A stretch of DNA of 20,069 nt from assembly GCA_902489185.1 (NCBI GenBank), contig CABTZC010000009.1:1-20069 (forward strand), written 5' to 3'. Origin of the DNA: an uncultured Brevibacterium sp. GTDB lineage: Bacteria > Actinomycetota > Actinomycetes > Actinomycetales > Brevibacteriaceae. Under the pieces are notes generated by a model, which did no database searches, had not been told where the DNA came from, and was given only the letters and a program-made list of their open reading frames with translations. A program made the position numbers and the translations under genes. This document shows, in pieces, positions 1 through 7,507 of this stretch (the first letter of the stretch is position 1; each line of letters starts with the position of its first letter).

Positions 1-102
1 GCCGAGGACGTGCAGGCACTTGCGCAAAGGTTGTTTGGCGGGCCGTGGGCGCTGTGCTCCCTGGGGCCTGCGGACAACGTGCGGTTGAACCCTAAACTCT
101 GA
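1..102 (+). CDS. C-terminal end of an M16-family (insulinase-like) peptidase, partial
   Basis: Frame 1 is open from the window edge to a TGA at 100-102 and gives 33 residues, beginning AEDVQALAQRLFGG and ending in NPKL. The pattern (T/A)-E-D-V-x-A-L-A, then a short gap, then a hydrophobic LGPA stretch is typical of the last helix and strand of M16 zinc peptidases. In those proteins this end belongs to the inactive C-terminal domain. In many actinobacteria such a peptidase lies just upstream of dapB, which suits the dapB found 2.1 kb downstream. The catalytic HxxEH domain would lie outside the window, so activity cannot be judged. Assignment rests on a short tail and on synteny. Confidence 0.55.
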   Translation, partial: AEDVQALAQRLFGGPWALCSLGPADNVRLNPKL

Positions 103-116
103 CGATAGTCTCAGTT

Positions 117-146
117 GCGCAAACGTTGTAACGTCCACGTTTGCGC
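117..146. promoter_or_regulatory. Perfect 10-bp inverted repeat, candidate operator upstream of the superoxide dismutase
   Basis: The arms are gcgcaaacgt (117-126) and acgtttgcgc (137-146), separated by 10 nt. Arm centres are 20 bp apart, two helical turns, which suits binding by a dimeric repressor. No T-tract follows, so a terminator for the upstream peptidase gene is less likely. The repeat overlaps the predicted sod promoter. Confidence 0.45.
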
Positions 147-154
147 GATAGGCT
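126..154 (+). promoter_or_regulatory. Candidate promoter of the superoxide dismutase gene
   Basis: A -35-like TTGTAA (126-131) and a -10-like TAGGCT (149-154) are separated by 17 nt. The start site would be near 161, leaving a leader of about 45 nt before the ATG at 207. Both hexamers are imperfect, but TAnnnT is the usual actinobacterial -10 form. The inverted repeat arms abut the -35 and fill the spacer. Confidence 0.4.
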
Positions 155-206
155 CAAATTAGTGGTGGTCAGACGACTACCAGCACGTTTTTTGAGGAGG
201 AATAAC

Positions 207-833
207 ATGGTTGAGCAGTACACGCTCCCGGACCTGCCCTACGACTACGCAGCACTTGAGCCACACATTTCGGCCAAGATCATGGAACTTCACCACGACA
301 AGCACCACGCCACCTACGTCAAGGGCGCAAACACCGCTCTTGAGCAGATGGCTGAAGCTCGCGAAAAGGGCGACTTCTCCACGATTGGCAAGCTGTCGAA
401 GGACCTGTCCTTCAACCTGGGTGGACACGTGAACCACTCGATCTTCTGGAACAACATGAGCCCAGACGGTGGCGACAAGCCAGAAGGCGAACTCGCAGCA
501 GCAATCGACGACCAGTTCGGTGGCTTCGAAAAGTTCCAGGGACAGTTCACTGGTGTTGCTACCTCGATCCAGGGCTCCGGTTGGGCAATCCTGGGTTGGG
601 ACATGCTGGGTCAGCGCCTCACCATCGAGCAGCTGTACGACCAGCAGGGCAACGTACAGGTTGGATACGTGCCACTGTTGCAGCTGGACATGTGGGAGCA
701 CGCGTTCTACCTCGACTACCAGAACGTCAAGCCTGACTACGTCAAGGCATGGTGGAACGTTGTGAACTGGGCAGACGTCGCGGCTCGCTTCGATCGCGCA
801 CGCAACCAGACCAAGGACGTTTTGCTGGGCTAA
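207..833 (+). CDS. sodA: Superoxide dismutase (Fe/Mn family)
   Basis: A 208-residue cytosolic-type enzyme that converts superoxide to hydrogen peroxide and oxygen. It has the normal family length. The four metal ligands are visible: His29 in ELHHDKHH, His77 in GGHVNHSIFW, and Asp161 and His165 in the DMWEHAFYLDY signature. The C-terminal WNVVNWADV motif is the usual dimer-interface end. ATG 207 is chosen because a strong GAGGAGG (194-200) precedes it by 6 nt and the protein then begins at the conserved YTLPDLPYDY; the frame is open further upstream, but that extension looks unlike the family. No signal peptide is seen. Whether iron or manganese is used cannot be settled from sequence; NLGGH before His77 is more Mn-like. 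The gene stands alone between a peptidase gene and a convergent MFS gene. Confidence 0.95.
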   Translation: MVEQYTLPDLPYDYAALEPHISAKIMELHHDKHHATYVKGANTALEQMAEAREKGDFSTIGKLSKDLSFNLGGHVNHSIFWNNMSPDGGDKPEGELAAAIDDQFGGFEKFQGQFTGVATSIQGSGWAILGWDMLGQRLTIEQLYDQQGNVQVGYVPLLQLDMWEHAFYLDYQNVKPDYVKAWWNVVNWADVAARFDRARNQTKDVLLG

Positions 834-850
834 AAGTTCATGTCTGACAC

Positions 851-880
851 GTGCCGGGAACCCTGCGGGGCTCCCGGCAC
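851..880. terminator. Hairpin between the convergent sod and MFS genes
   Basis: Arms gtgccggga (851-859) and tcccggcac (872-880) pair perfectly. A second stem, ccc with ggg (861-863 with 868-870), lies inside after one A-C mismatch. It starts 18 nt after the sod stop and ends 18 nt before the MFS stop. The following gttgtgtttt is only moderately T-rich. Likely a shared terminator. Confidence 0.65.
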
Positions 881-898
881 GTTGTGTTTTGCGCTGTT

Positions 899-2182
899 TC
901 AGTCGACGGGGCGACGTACGCGGCTAGGCAACCCAATCTTCTTAGCGAACACGGCCATCCACACGGCCCCCGCGATTCCGGCTACACCAATCGCCACGAT
1001 CCCAGCACCCAGGGTGGCGAACGTGACAAACGCGGAAACCACTGCCGGTCCGCCCACGCGTCCGGTGTTAGAAAACAGCGACCAGATGCCTAAGAACCGG
1101 CCGCGGTTCTCACTGGGGCACAGGTCCGCCCCTATCGTCATGTTGATCCCGGCGCCCAGCCCGTTGCCCAACGCCATGATCCCAACGGCCACGAACGCGC
1201 CGGTCACGTTCGGCCAGATCACCAGCGCTAAGAACCCGGCACCAAAAATGCTCACACACGCGATCAGCGTGGGCGCACGCCCCAGACGGTCCTTCGCATA
1301 GCCTCCGGGGAACATGATGACTAGCTCGATGGCCGCTCCCAACGCGATCAGCAACGACACCACGGCTTCGCTCAGCCCAATCGAATGCCCCCACAACTGC
1401 ACGATCACCGGCTGCACAATCCGCAACCCCATCAAAACCATGACCGGCAGCCCGGCTAAGATGACCGCCGTCCAGTTGACGCCGCGCAACCCGGGTGACG
1501 CCCCTCCCGAGGTGTCCGCCACCTCGGCCGCGTCTGACTCCCTGGCAGCATCCGGCGCCGTGGAAGCGCCGGTGTCTGACACCTCGGCGGAATTTAACCG
1601 CGTCCCCGCACCCATGGGCGAATACAACAGCGCCACCGCAACCGCCGCGCACATCGTGGCAAACACAAACACTGACCACAGCGGGAACACCATGACCAAA
1701 ACAGCGCCGGCGAGCGGACCAGCCAAGTTACCCACGCGGATAGTGCCACCCAAAGCGGTCATGGCGCGGCCGATGAAGTGGGTGGGGACGTTGCGGGTGA
1801 TGAACGACTGACGGGCTAGCGTCCACACCGCCTCGCTGGGAGCGCGTAGGAACAGGCTGGCCGCATACAATGTGACGGCGACGGGGGCACCCAAAACGCC
1901 AGGCCCGGCCGCCAGCGAAAGCACAGTCACACCCGAAACCACGGTGACCAAGGCGGTGGCGATGAGCATGGTTGATCGGTCGCCAAACCGGTCGATCAGC
2001 ACGCCGGCCGGAACAGCGAACGTCAGCTGGATGATACCCATGATCGCCACAATCAGCGACGCAAACGACGGGGTCGCTCCCACGTTCAGCGCACCCAACA
2101 CGTACACGGGTAACGTGGCGCCCAGCCCCGTGTGAAACAAGAGCGAGGGCGCGTAAACCGGCCAGAAAAGTTGCTTGTACAT
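899..2182 (-). CDS. Major facilitator superfamily transporter
   Basis: A 427-residue, strongly hydrophobic protein with about 12 predicted membrane segments, split into two halves by an acidic Ala/Ser/Asp-rich loop at roughly residues 205-245. Loops carry MFS features: DRFGDR between TM2 and TM3, and KDRLGRAPT at the matching place in the second half. PSENRGRFLGIWS resembles a drug or solute exporter. The substrate is not recognisable. The start is placed at 2182 (MYKQLFWPVY), where the protein begins with a typical pre-TM1 segment; the longer reading frame would run across the dapB start. No Shine-Dalgarno lies ahead of it and a TATGCT sits 9 nt upstream, so the mRNA may be leaderless or nearly so. 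The gene converges on sod and diverges from dapB. Confidence 0.85.
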   Translation of the reverse strand: MYKQLFWPVYAPSLLFHTGLGATLPVYVLGALNVGATPSFASLIVAIMGIIQLTFAVPAGVLIDRFGDRSTMLIATALVTVVSGVTVLSLAAGPGVLGAPVAVTLYAASLFLRAPSEAVWTLARQSFITRNVPTHFIGRAMTALGGTIRVGNLAGPLAGAVLVMVFPLWSVFVFATMCAAVAVALLYSPMGAGTRLNSAEVSDTGASTAPDAARESDAAEVADTSGGASPGLRGVNWTAVILAGLPVMVLMGLRIVQPVIVQLWGHSIGLSEAVVSLLIALGAAIELVIMFPGGYAKDRLGRAPTLIACVSIFGAGFLALVIWPNVTGAFVAVGIMALGNGLGAGINMTIGADLCPSENRGRFLGIWSLFSNTGRVGGPAVVSAFVTFATLGAGIVAIGVAGIAGAVWMAVFAKKIGLPSRVRRPVD

Positions 2183-2191
2183 GTAGGGGTT

Positions 2192-2197
2192 AGCATA
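2192..2197 (-). promoter_or_regulatory. Candidate -10 box of the MFS gene (TATGCT)
   Basis: TATGCT on the minus strand ends 9 nt before the MFS ATG, so transcription would start within a few bases of the start codon. No convincing -35 is seen. The 42-nt gap between the divergent MFS and dapB genes must also hold the dapB promoter, which I could not place. Confidence 0.35.
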
Positions 2198-2224
2198 GAA
2201 CCGAATCAAATCTGAGGAGTGTCG

Positions 2225-2968
2225 GTGTCTAACATTCGAGTCGCAGTGCTGGGAGCACAAGGTCGTATGGGGTCACACGCAGTGCGTGCCCTGGAAGCAG
2301 CGGACGGAATCGACGTGGTGGCTACCCTGGGGAGCTCCGACTCCCTGGAACAGGTGGTGGAATCCGGTGCCCAGGTCGCAGTTGAACTGACCGTTCCGCG
2401 TGCAACTGAAGACAACGTGCGTTTTTTGGTCAGCCACGGCATTCACACCGTCGTTGGAACCACCGGGTGGGACGACGACCGTTTGAGCAGGCTTGAAGAC
2501 CTGTGCGCCGAACACCCCCAGGTTGGCGTGCTCATTGCGCCAAACTTCTCGATTGGTGCGGTCTTGGCCATGCAGTTCGCGGAAATGGCGGCGCCGTACT
2601 TTGACTCGGCTGAAGTGATTGAAATCCACCACACGCGCAAGCTCGACGCGCCCAGTGGAACGGCCGTGTCAACGGCTAAGCGCATCGCCGCGCGGCGCGC
2701 GCAGGCGGGCCTACCGCCAGTGCCAGACGCAACCGAAACTGACCCGCACGGCGCGCGCGGCGCGGTCATCGACGGGATCCACGTCCACGCGGTGCGCCAA
2801 CTTGGCATGAATGCCAGCGAAGAAATCCACTTTGGTTCGGCGCATGAGGCGCTCACCATTCGCACGGACTCGCACTCGACCGAGGCCTTCATGCCTGGAA
2901 TCGTCACAGCAGTAAACACTGTCGCTGACCGTCCTGGGCTCACGGTTGGACTCGAGAAGTACCTGTAA
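2225..2968 (+). CDS. dapB: 4-hydroxy-tetrahydrodipicolinate reductase
   Basis: A 247-residue enzyme that reduces 4-hydroxy-tetrahydrodipicolinate with NAD(P)H, the second committed step of the diaminopimelate/lysine pathway. Visible features are the nucleotide-binding VLGAQGRMG at 8-16, GTTGW at 78-82, and the catalytic and substrate-binding block EIHHTRKLDAPSGTA at 133-147 with His135, His136 and Lys139. Length is normal. GTG 2225 is preferred because GAGGAG (2214-2219) stands 5 nt upstream; the other in-frame GTG at 2219 overlaps that ribosome site. The stop overlaps the ATG of the next gene by one base, showing translational coupling. The pathway partner dapA lies 1.8 kb downstream. Confidence 0.95.
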   Translation: MSNIRVAVLGAQGRMGSHAVRALEAADGIDVVATLGSSDSLEQVVESGAQVAVELTVPRATEDNVRFLVSHGIHTVVGTTGWDDDRLSRLEDLCAEHPQVGVLIAPNFSIGAVLAMQFAEMAAPYFDSAEVIEIHHTRKLDAPSGTAVSTAKRIAARRAQAGLPPVPDATETDPHGARGAVIDGIHVHAVRQLGMNASEEIHFGSAHEALTIRTDSHSTEAFMPGIVTAVNTVADRPGLTVGLEKYL

Positions 2969-3420
2969 TGTCGAAAGCGAAAATCGGCGCGATCATCATG
3001 GTCGTGCTCTTGGGTGCGTACCTTTTAGTGATGGTCAACCGTGGGTGGATCTTGCTCACGGACCCCGAGCCCATCGCCAAGGTCATGGGGGTCGCGCTTT
3101 TTGTCCTTCCGGTGATCGCGGTGTGGGCGATTGTGCGCGAGTTGTTCTTTGGTGCCTCCATGGAACGCCTGGCGAAGATCCTGGAGGAGGAAGGCGGGCT
3201 GCCGCCTGACAACCTTCCCCGCACACCCGGTGGTCGCATCATTCGCGAAGCTGCAGACAAAGAGTTCGAAAAGTACCGCGCAGAAGCCGAAGCCGACCCT
3301 GACAACTGGCGAAGTTGGTTTAGGCTTTCGTGTGCTTATGACGCTTCAGCGGACCGCAAACGCGCCCGGTCCACCATGCGCAAGGCGATCAAACTTCACG
3401 CGGGGGATGAGAAACGCTAG
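2968..3420 (+). CDS. Small membrane protein with a TPR-like C-terminal tail
   Basis: A 150-residue protein. Two hydrophobic segments (about 6-23 and 38-59) are followed by a charged helical region. Residues 96-145, including DPDNWRSWFRLSCAYDAS and RKRARSTMRKAIKLH, look like one to two tetratricopeptide helices, so a cytoplasmic protein-binding tail on a membrane hairpin is likely. The ATG overlaps the dapB stop (TAATG), so it is translated from the dapB message. A short protein of this kind directly after dapB recurs in actinobacteria, but I know no assigned function. Its TAG shares a CTAG with the stop of the convergent acyltransferase-like gene. Confidence 0.75.
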   Translation: MSKAKIGAIIMVVLLGAYLLVMVNRGWILLTDPEPIAKVMGVALFVLPVIAVWAIVRELFFGASMERLAKILEEEGGLPPDNLPRTPGGRIIREAADKEFEKYRAEAEADPDNWRSWFRLSCAYDASADRKRARSTMRKAIKLHAGDEKR

Positions 3421-4703
3421 CTACCCGCCCGCGCGGGAACCAACTTAGCCACACCAGAACTAGCTAGAGATAGCACCTGCTCAAGTGGGCCTCGGGGGAG
3501 TACGAACACCTTCCACAGAACTGCCGCGAAAACAGCAACATAAATGTGAAGTGCGTATTCTGGCCACGGTCCCAGCGGGAACTGCTGTGTGATCTCCAGG
3601 AACACCACGTGACCGGAGTAGATGGTCAGTGGCATGGACCCTGGTGCAGAACAAATAAATAGCCACACTCGTCCTGGCCCTTCACACAACTGGTGTGTGG
3701 GGTTTTGTTCAAACGTGTTTCCGAAAGAGCCCAGCGCGTTTGAAACCAGGCAGCACACACCAATGACCACCAGTGCGACGCCTATTGTCCCAGCGAGGTC
3801 GAGCGTGGTTCCCGTGTGCGGTGCTGAAACCGTGAGCCAACACCACGTGTCGGTGGGTGTCACCCCGTGAGTTCCTGTAATGAGCAGCTCATCAAACATC
3901 TTGTCGTAGTTGTCGAGAGCAGACTCTTGGAGTGCGAAGAACCCGGCGGGTGACGCTGTCATCAGGAGCCATGAGAAGGCTTTCGCAAGCACGGCCAGTC
4001 CGGCACCAACCGCGACTGCGCTCCAGCAGGTGACCGTGCGGTACCAGTTGAGGTGACCCAGGGACATGCCTATCAGGATGTATCCCAGCCACTGGAGGAC
4101 GGGGTAGTAGCCGGTGAGGCCAATAGCGGTGAGCAGGTACCCCGGCTCGGCCAGCATAAAAAGGTTGGGGATCTCAAACGCCTGGGGCAACTGGAAGTGG
4201 TTGCGAACCGCGAAGCTGATGAGCGGCGTGACAATGACCCACACAAACGCGAGCACTCCCAGCGTGCGTGGCCCGGCGCGTAAGAACAGTGACGCGATCA
4301 CGAACATGATTCCGTAGTTCACCAAGATGACTGCCACGTGAGTGGTGAACAACCCCAGGATCAAGCCCAGGACCACGATGCACAGCCCGCGCGTGATTAG
4401 TCCTGCGGCCGCCCGGGCCCACCCTCCACTTTCCAGCGTGCGCCGGGTGGAGAGGACTATCGAGATTCCGGCAATGACTGCGAAGAGGGCGGATGCGCGT
4501 CCGGCAAAAATGGAGACCGAGGTGGCCTCGCCTGCGATGGTGACCAACGGGATGATGTGGGTTGCGATCATGCCGAAGATCGCGACGCCACGCGCGGTGT
4601 CGATACCGATATTTCGGTTGGCCGGCGCTAGACGGTTGACAATGGCGCTCCCGAAGGAACGTGACGAGCGCGAGGTGCCAAAACCTTCTGCGGGAAAAAC
4701 CAC
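3417..4703 (-). CDS. Multi-pass membrane protein, HGSNAT/DUF1624-DUF418-like acyltransferase family
   Basis: A 428-residue protein with about ten predicted membrane helices. Near the N-terminus it carries NRNIGIDTARGVAIFGMIATHI (about 30-50), the pattern R-x-x-G-x-D-x-A-R-G-x-A-x-x-G-M-x-x-x-H. This resembles the opening of the heparan-alpha-glucosaminide N-acetyltransferase-like and DUF418 membrane families, in which the first-helix His is proposed to be functional. A second match is GRASALFAVIAGIS at about 67-80. The role may be acylation of a cell-envelope sugar; substrate is unknown. The GTG start at 4703 lacks a well-spaced ribosome site, so the N-terminus is uncertain. It sits in reverse orientation inside the dap cluster, where other actinobacteria often have thyX, and overlaps the upstream TPR-like gene by 4 nt. 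Confidence 0.65.
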   Translation of the reverse strand: MVFPAEGFGTSRSSRSFGSAIVNRLAPANRNIGIDTARGVAIFGMIATHIIPLVTIAGEATSVSIFAGRASALFAVIAGISIVLSTRRTLESGGWARAAAGLITRGLCIVVLGLILGLFTTHVAVILVNYGIMFVIASLFLRAGPRTLGVLAFVWVIVTPLISFAVRNHFQLPQAFEIPNLFMLAEPGYLLTAIGLTGYYPVLQWLGYILIGMSLGHLNWYRTVTCWSAVAVGAGLAVLAKAFSWLLMTASPAGFFALQESALDNYDKMFDELLITGTHGVTPTDTWCWLTVSAPHTGTTLDLAGTIGVALVVIGVCCLVSNALGSFGNTFEQNPTHQLCEGPGRVWLFICSAPGSMPLTIYSGHVVFLEITQQFPLGPWPEYALHIYVAVFAAVLWKVFVLPRGPLEQVLSLASSGVAKLVPARAGS

Positions 4704-4757
4704 ACCTCGAGATTAACCTGATTGCTGGCCGTTGCGGGTGAGCCACGCGCGCAAACC

Positions 4758-4795
4758 TTGAGCGTTGGACTGTTGAGCGCTGTAGAGTAGAGGAC
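4758..4795 (+). promoter_or_regulatory. Candidate dapA promoter
   Basis: A -10-like TAGAGT lies at 4783-4788, so transcription would begin at or next to the ATG at 4796. A TTGAGC at 4758-4763 is 19 nt upstream, a long spacer. TTGAGCG occurs twice (4758-4764 and 4773-4779), 15 nt apart, and may be a binding repeat. The sequence fits either a leaderless message or, if the promoter lies further upstream, a leader using AGAGGA (4789-4794). Confidence 0.4.
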
Positions 4796-5713
4796 ATGGC
4801 TATGATTCATAGTGCGTACGCGCAGCGGGCACAAGATGCTTTCGGTACGGTAGGTACGGCGATGATCACCCCTTTCGCGCCAAATGGGGCAATAGATTAT
4901 GACGCGGTGCAGGTTGTAGCCAACTATCTGGTGCAACAAGGCAACGACATGCTGGTGGTCTCGGGTACCACGGGTGAATCGCCCAGCACGACCGATGAAG
5001 AAAAAGAACAACTCCTCAAAGTTGTCCGCAGTGCGGTAGGCGACCACGTCAAAATTGTTGCCGGTGTGGGCACTAACGTGACAGCGCATTCGATTGAGCT
5101 TGCCAAGCAGGCGCAAAGGGCTGGCGCTAACGGCCTTTTGGTCGTCACCCCGTACTACTCCAAACCGTCACAGGACGGTATTCGTGCGCATGTGGAAATG
5201 ATTGCGGACTCAACTGAGTTGCCGATCATGCTGTACGACATTCCGGGACGTTCCGGGATTCCCATGGAGTCAGAAACGCTCATTCGCATGGGGGAACGCC
5301 CGCGGGTTTTAGCTGTGAAAGACGCGAAGGGCGATATCGCTGCATCCATGGACGTGATGACGCGATCCGACCTGGTCTACTACTCAGGTGAGGACGCACT
5401 GAACCTTCCACTCATGGCAGCCGGAGCTATTGGGCTGGTGTCAGTTGTGGGGCATGTGGCGGCAAAGGACCTTGCCTGTATGGTTGACGCGGTCCACAAC
5501 AACGACCTGATGCAAGCGCGTCATGTGGCCGCAAACCTGGTGCCCACCGTGGATGCTGTAATGAACCGTATGCCCGGAGTTGTGTCGGTGAAAGCAGCGC
5601 TGGAACTTGCCGGAATTATTCAGCACCGCGGAACTCGCATGCCCCTGTTGCCTGCAACAGAAGAGCAGGTGGAGTTTCTGCGATGCGCTTTGGATGGATT
5701 TATAAACCCGTAG
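4796..5713 (+). CDS. dapA: 4-hydroxy-tetrahydrodipicolinate synthase
   Basis: A 305-residue TIM-barrel lyase that condenses pyruvate with aspartate semialdehyde, the first committed step to diaminopimelate and lysine. Family marks are GTTGESPS from residue 57 (pyruvate site), TPYYSKPS from 118, YDIPGRSG with Tyr147 and Arg152, and AVKDAKGD with Lys175 as the Schiff-base lysine. Length is normal. Two starts are possible. ATG 4796 fits a leaderless message from the TAGAGT box. ATG 4802 has AGAGGA 7 nt upstream and would give MIHSAYAQ. The catalytic region is unaffected. RNase J follows after 56 nt on the same strand, a pairing found widely in actinobacteria. Confidence 0.95.
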   Translation: MAMIHSAYAQRAQDAFGTVGTAMITPFAPNGAIDYDAVQVVANYLVQQGNDMLVVSGTTGESPSTTDEEKEQLLKVVRSAVGDHVKIVAGVGTNVTAHSIELAKQAQRAGANGLLVVTPYYSKPSQDGIRAHVEMIADSTELPIMLYDIPGRSGIPMESETLIRMGERPRVLAVKDAKGDIAASMDVMTRSDLVYYSGEDALNLPLMAAGAIGLVSVVGHVAAKDLACMVDAVHNNDLMQARHVAANLVPTVDAVMNRMPGVVSVKAALELAGIIQHRGTRMPLLPATEEQVEFLRCALDGFINP

Positions 5714-5766
5714 CGCGGGTGAAATGCGCTTGTTTTTTGATGAGAAAACGCATGTAGAAAGTACAT
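5706..5766 (+). promoter_or_regulatory. Structured spacer between dapA and the RNase J gene
   Basis: Three small hairpins lie in 61 nt. ACCCG (5706-5710) pairs with CGGGT (5716-5720) across the dapA stop codon. A bulged stem, ATGC + GTTTTTT with AGAAAAC + GCAT, spans 5724-5753 with loop GATG. ATGTA (5752-5756) pairs with TACAT (5762-5766) and exposes GAAAG, the likely ribosome site, in its loop. The last two share bases 5752-5753, so they may be alternative folds. A T6 run at 5733-5738 could allow weak termination. Confidence 0.35.
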
Positions 5767-5769
5767 ACA

Positions 5770-7455
5770 GTGATTGATTTATTGTCCGAATTGAGTGACC
5801 CACCTAAGGCGGACCCAGAAGCGTTGCGCATTGTGGCGCTGGGCGGTCTTGGCGAAGTGGGCCGAAACATGACCGTGTTTGAGTACCGCGGAAAAATTCT
5901 GGTGATCGACTGCGGTGTGTTGTTCCCAGAAGAGGAACAACCGGGAATTGACTTAATTCTGCCGGACTTTTCGTACCTGGAAGGCCGTGAAGACGACGTC
6001 GTGGGACTTGTGCTCACCCACGGGCACGAAGACCACATTGGTGCGGTGCCGTACCTACTGAAGAAGCTGGGGGACGTGCCGATCCTAGGGTCCACACTGA
6101 CCCTTGCGCTGGTGGAAGCGAAGCTCAAGGAGCACCGGATTCGCGCAACCACCCGCATCGTTGCAGAAGACGACAAAGACCAGCTGGGTCCGTTCGACCT
6201 GGAATTTGTGGCTGTCAACCACTCGATTCCAGATGCTCTGGCAGTGTGCGTGCGCACGGGTGCAGGAACCATTCTGCACACCGGTGACTTCAAGATGGAC
6301 CAGCTGCCACTTGACGGCCGTATCACCGACTTGCGGTCGTTCGCGCGTTTGGGTGAAGAAGGCGTGGACCTGTTCCTCACCGACTCCACGAACGCCGATG
6401 TTCCCGGTTTCACCTCCATGGAAAAAGACATTGGGGCTGTTCTTGAAGCGCAGTTTGGCCGTGCTGAGCGACGCATCATTGTGGCGTCCTTCGCCTCTCA
6501 CGTCCACCGCGTCCAGCAGGTGTTAGAAGCAGCATCCGCGCACGGCCGTAAGGTCGCACTGGTGGGCCGGTCCATGGTGCGCAACATGAAAATCGCCCAG
6601 GAACTTGGCTACTTGAACGTGCCACCGGGCGTGCTCATCGATATCAAGCACGTGGACTCACTGCCTGATGACCAAGTGGTGCTCATGTGTACGGGATCGC
6701 AAGGTGAGCCCATGGCAGCGTTGTCGCGCATGGCTAACGGTTCGCACCGCGTGACCGTGAATGAAGGCGACATGGTGGTACTGGCTTCGTCCTTGATCCC
6801 TGGAAACGAAACCGCGGTGTTCCGGGTCATCAACGGGCTCATGAAGTTGGGCGCCAAAGTGATCCACAAGGGCAACGCTAAGGTTCACGTGTCTGGTCAC
6901 GCATCGGCAGGTGAACTGTTGTATGCGTACAACATTGTTAAACCCCGAGGTGTCATGCCGGTCCACGGCGAATGGCGGCACATGCTTGCGAACGCGAAGC
7001 TTGCGATTGACACGGGTGTTCCGGAAGATCACGTTGTCGTGGCTGATGACGGTTGGGTTGTGGACCTTAAAGACGGCAAGGCTCGCGTTGTGGGCGCCGT
7101 GGATTGTGACTACGTGTTTGTTGACGGATCGTCAGTGGGTACCGTCACCGAATCGGATTTGCAGGACCGCCGCATTCTGGCCGGTGAAGGGTTCGTGTCG
7201 ATCTTTATGACGGTGGACAAGTCAGACAAGAAGGTGCTGGCGGGCCCGGTCATCCATACCCGAGGTGTCGCAGAGTCCGACCGGGTTTTCGACACGATCA
7301 AACCCAAGATTGAAAAGGCAGTTGCGGACGCCCTGGACGATGGGATTGTCGATGAGCACAAGCTTCAGCAGATTATCCGTCGCACCATTGGACGTTGGAT
7401 CTCCTCGAAGCTTCGTCGCAAGCCCATGATCGTGCCCATGGTGGTTATCGTCTAA
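5770..7455 (+). CDS. rnj: Ribonuclease J
   Basis: A 561-residue metallo-beta-lactamase/beta-CASP nuclease that processes and degrades RNA from the 5' end (exonuclease) and internally. The zinc motif THGHEDH is at 83-89, HSIPD begins at 151, TGDFK is at 171-175 with Asp173, and the beta-CASP HVSGHAS motif starts at His373. The N-terminal RIVALGGLGEVGRNMTVFEY and GVLFPEEEQPG are typical of bacterial RNase J. The C-terminal domain is present and the length is normal. The GTG at 5770 is the natural start: AGAAAG lies 9 nt upstream and the family entry motif follows about 20 residues in. It is co-oriented with dapA. In many actinobacteria ftsK lies close downstream, whereas here it is about 12 kb away. 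Confidence 0.95.
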   Translation: MIDLLSELSDPPKADPEALRIVALGGLGEVGRNMTVFEYRGKILVIDCGVLFPEEEQPGIDLILPDFSYLEGREDDVVGLVLTHGHEDHIGAVPYLLKKLGDVPILGSTLTLALVEAKLKEHRIRATTRIVAEDDKDQLGPFDLEFVAVNHSIPDALAVCVRTGAGTILHTGDFKMDQLPLDGRITDLRSFARLGEEGVDLFLTDSTNADVPGFTSMEKDIGAVLEAQFGRAERRIIVASFASHVHRVQQVLEAASAHGRKVALVGRSMVRNMKIAQELGYLNVPPGVLIDIKHVDSLPDDQVVLMCTGSQGEPMAALSRMANGSHRVTVNEGDMVVLASSLIPGNETAVFRVINGLMKLGAKVIHKGNAKVHVSGHASAGELLYAYNIVKPRGVMPVHGEWRHMLANAKLAIDTGVPEDHVVVADDGWVVDLKDGKARVVGAVDCDYVFVDGSSVGTVTESDLQDRRILAGEGFVSIFMTVDKSDKKVLAGPVIHTRGVAESDRVFDTIKPKIEKAVADALDDGIVDEHKLQQIIRRTIGRWISSKLRRKPMIVPMVVIV

Positions 7456-7507
7456 AAGACCGGGCCGTGGATGCTGGTCGAATGTACGAAGCTAGGAAGT
7501 CTCCCAC

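Noticed and set aside
840..1301. 153-codon plus-strand frame after sod, and similar frames to 2135
   Set aside because: They run antisense through the MFS transporter and give Pro/Thr/Ala-rich low-complexity products; the first would also run through the terminator hairpin.
4628..5116. 162-codon minus-strand frame over the start of dapA
   Set aside because: It overlaps both dapA and the acyltransferase-like gene and shows no family features.
6085..6526. 140-codon frames on both strands inside the RNase J gene
   Set aside because: Shadow frames of a well-supported coding region.
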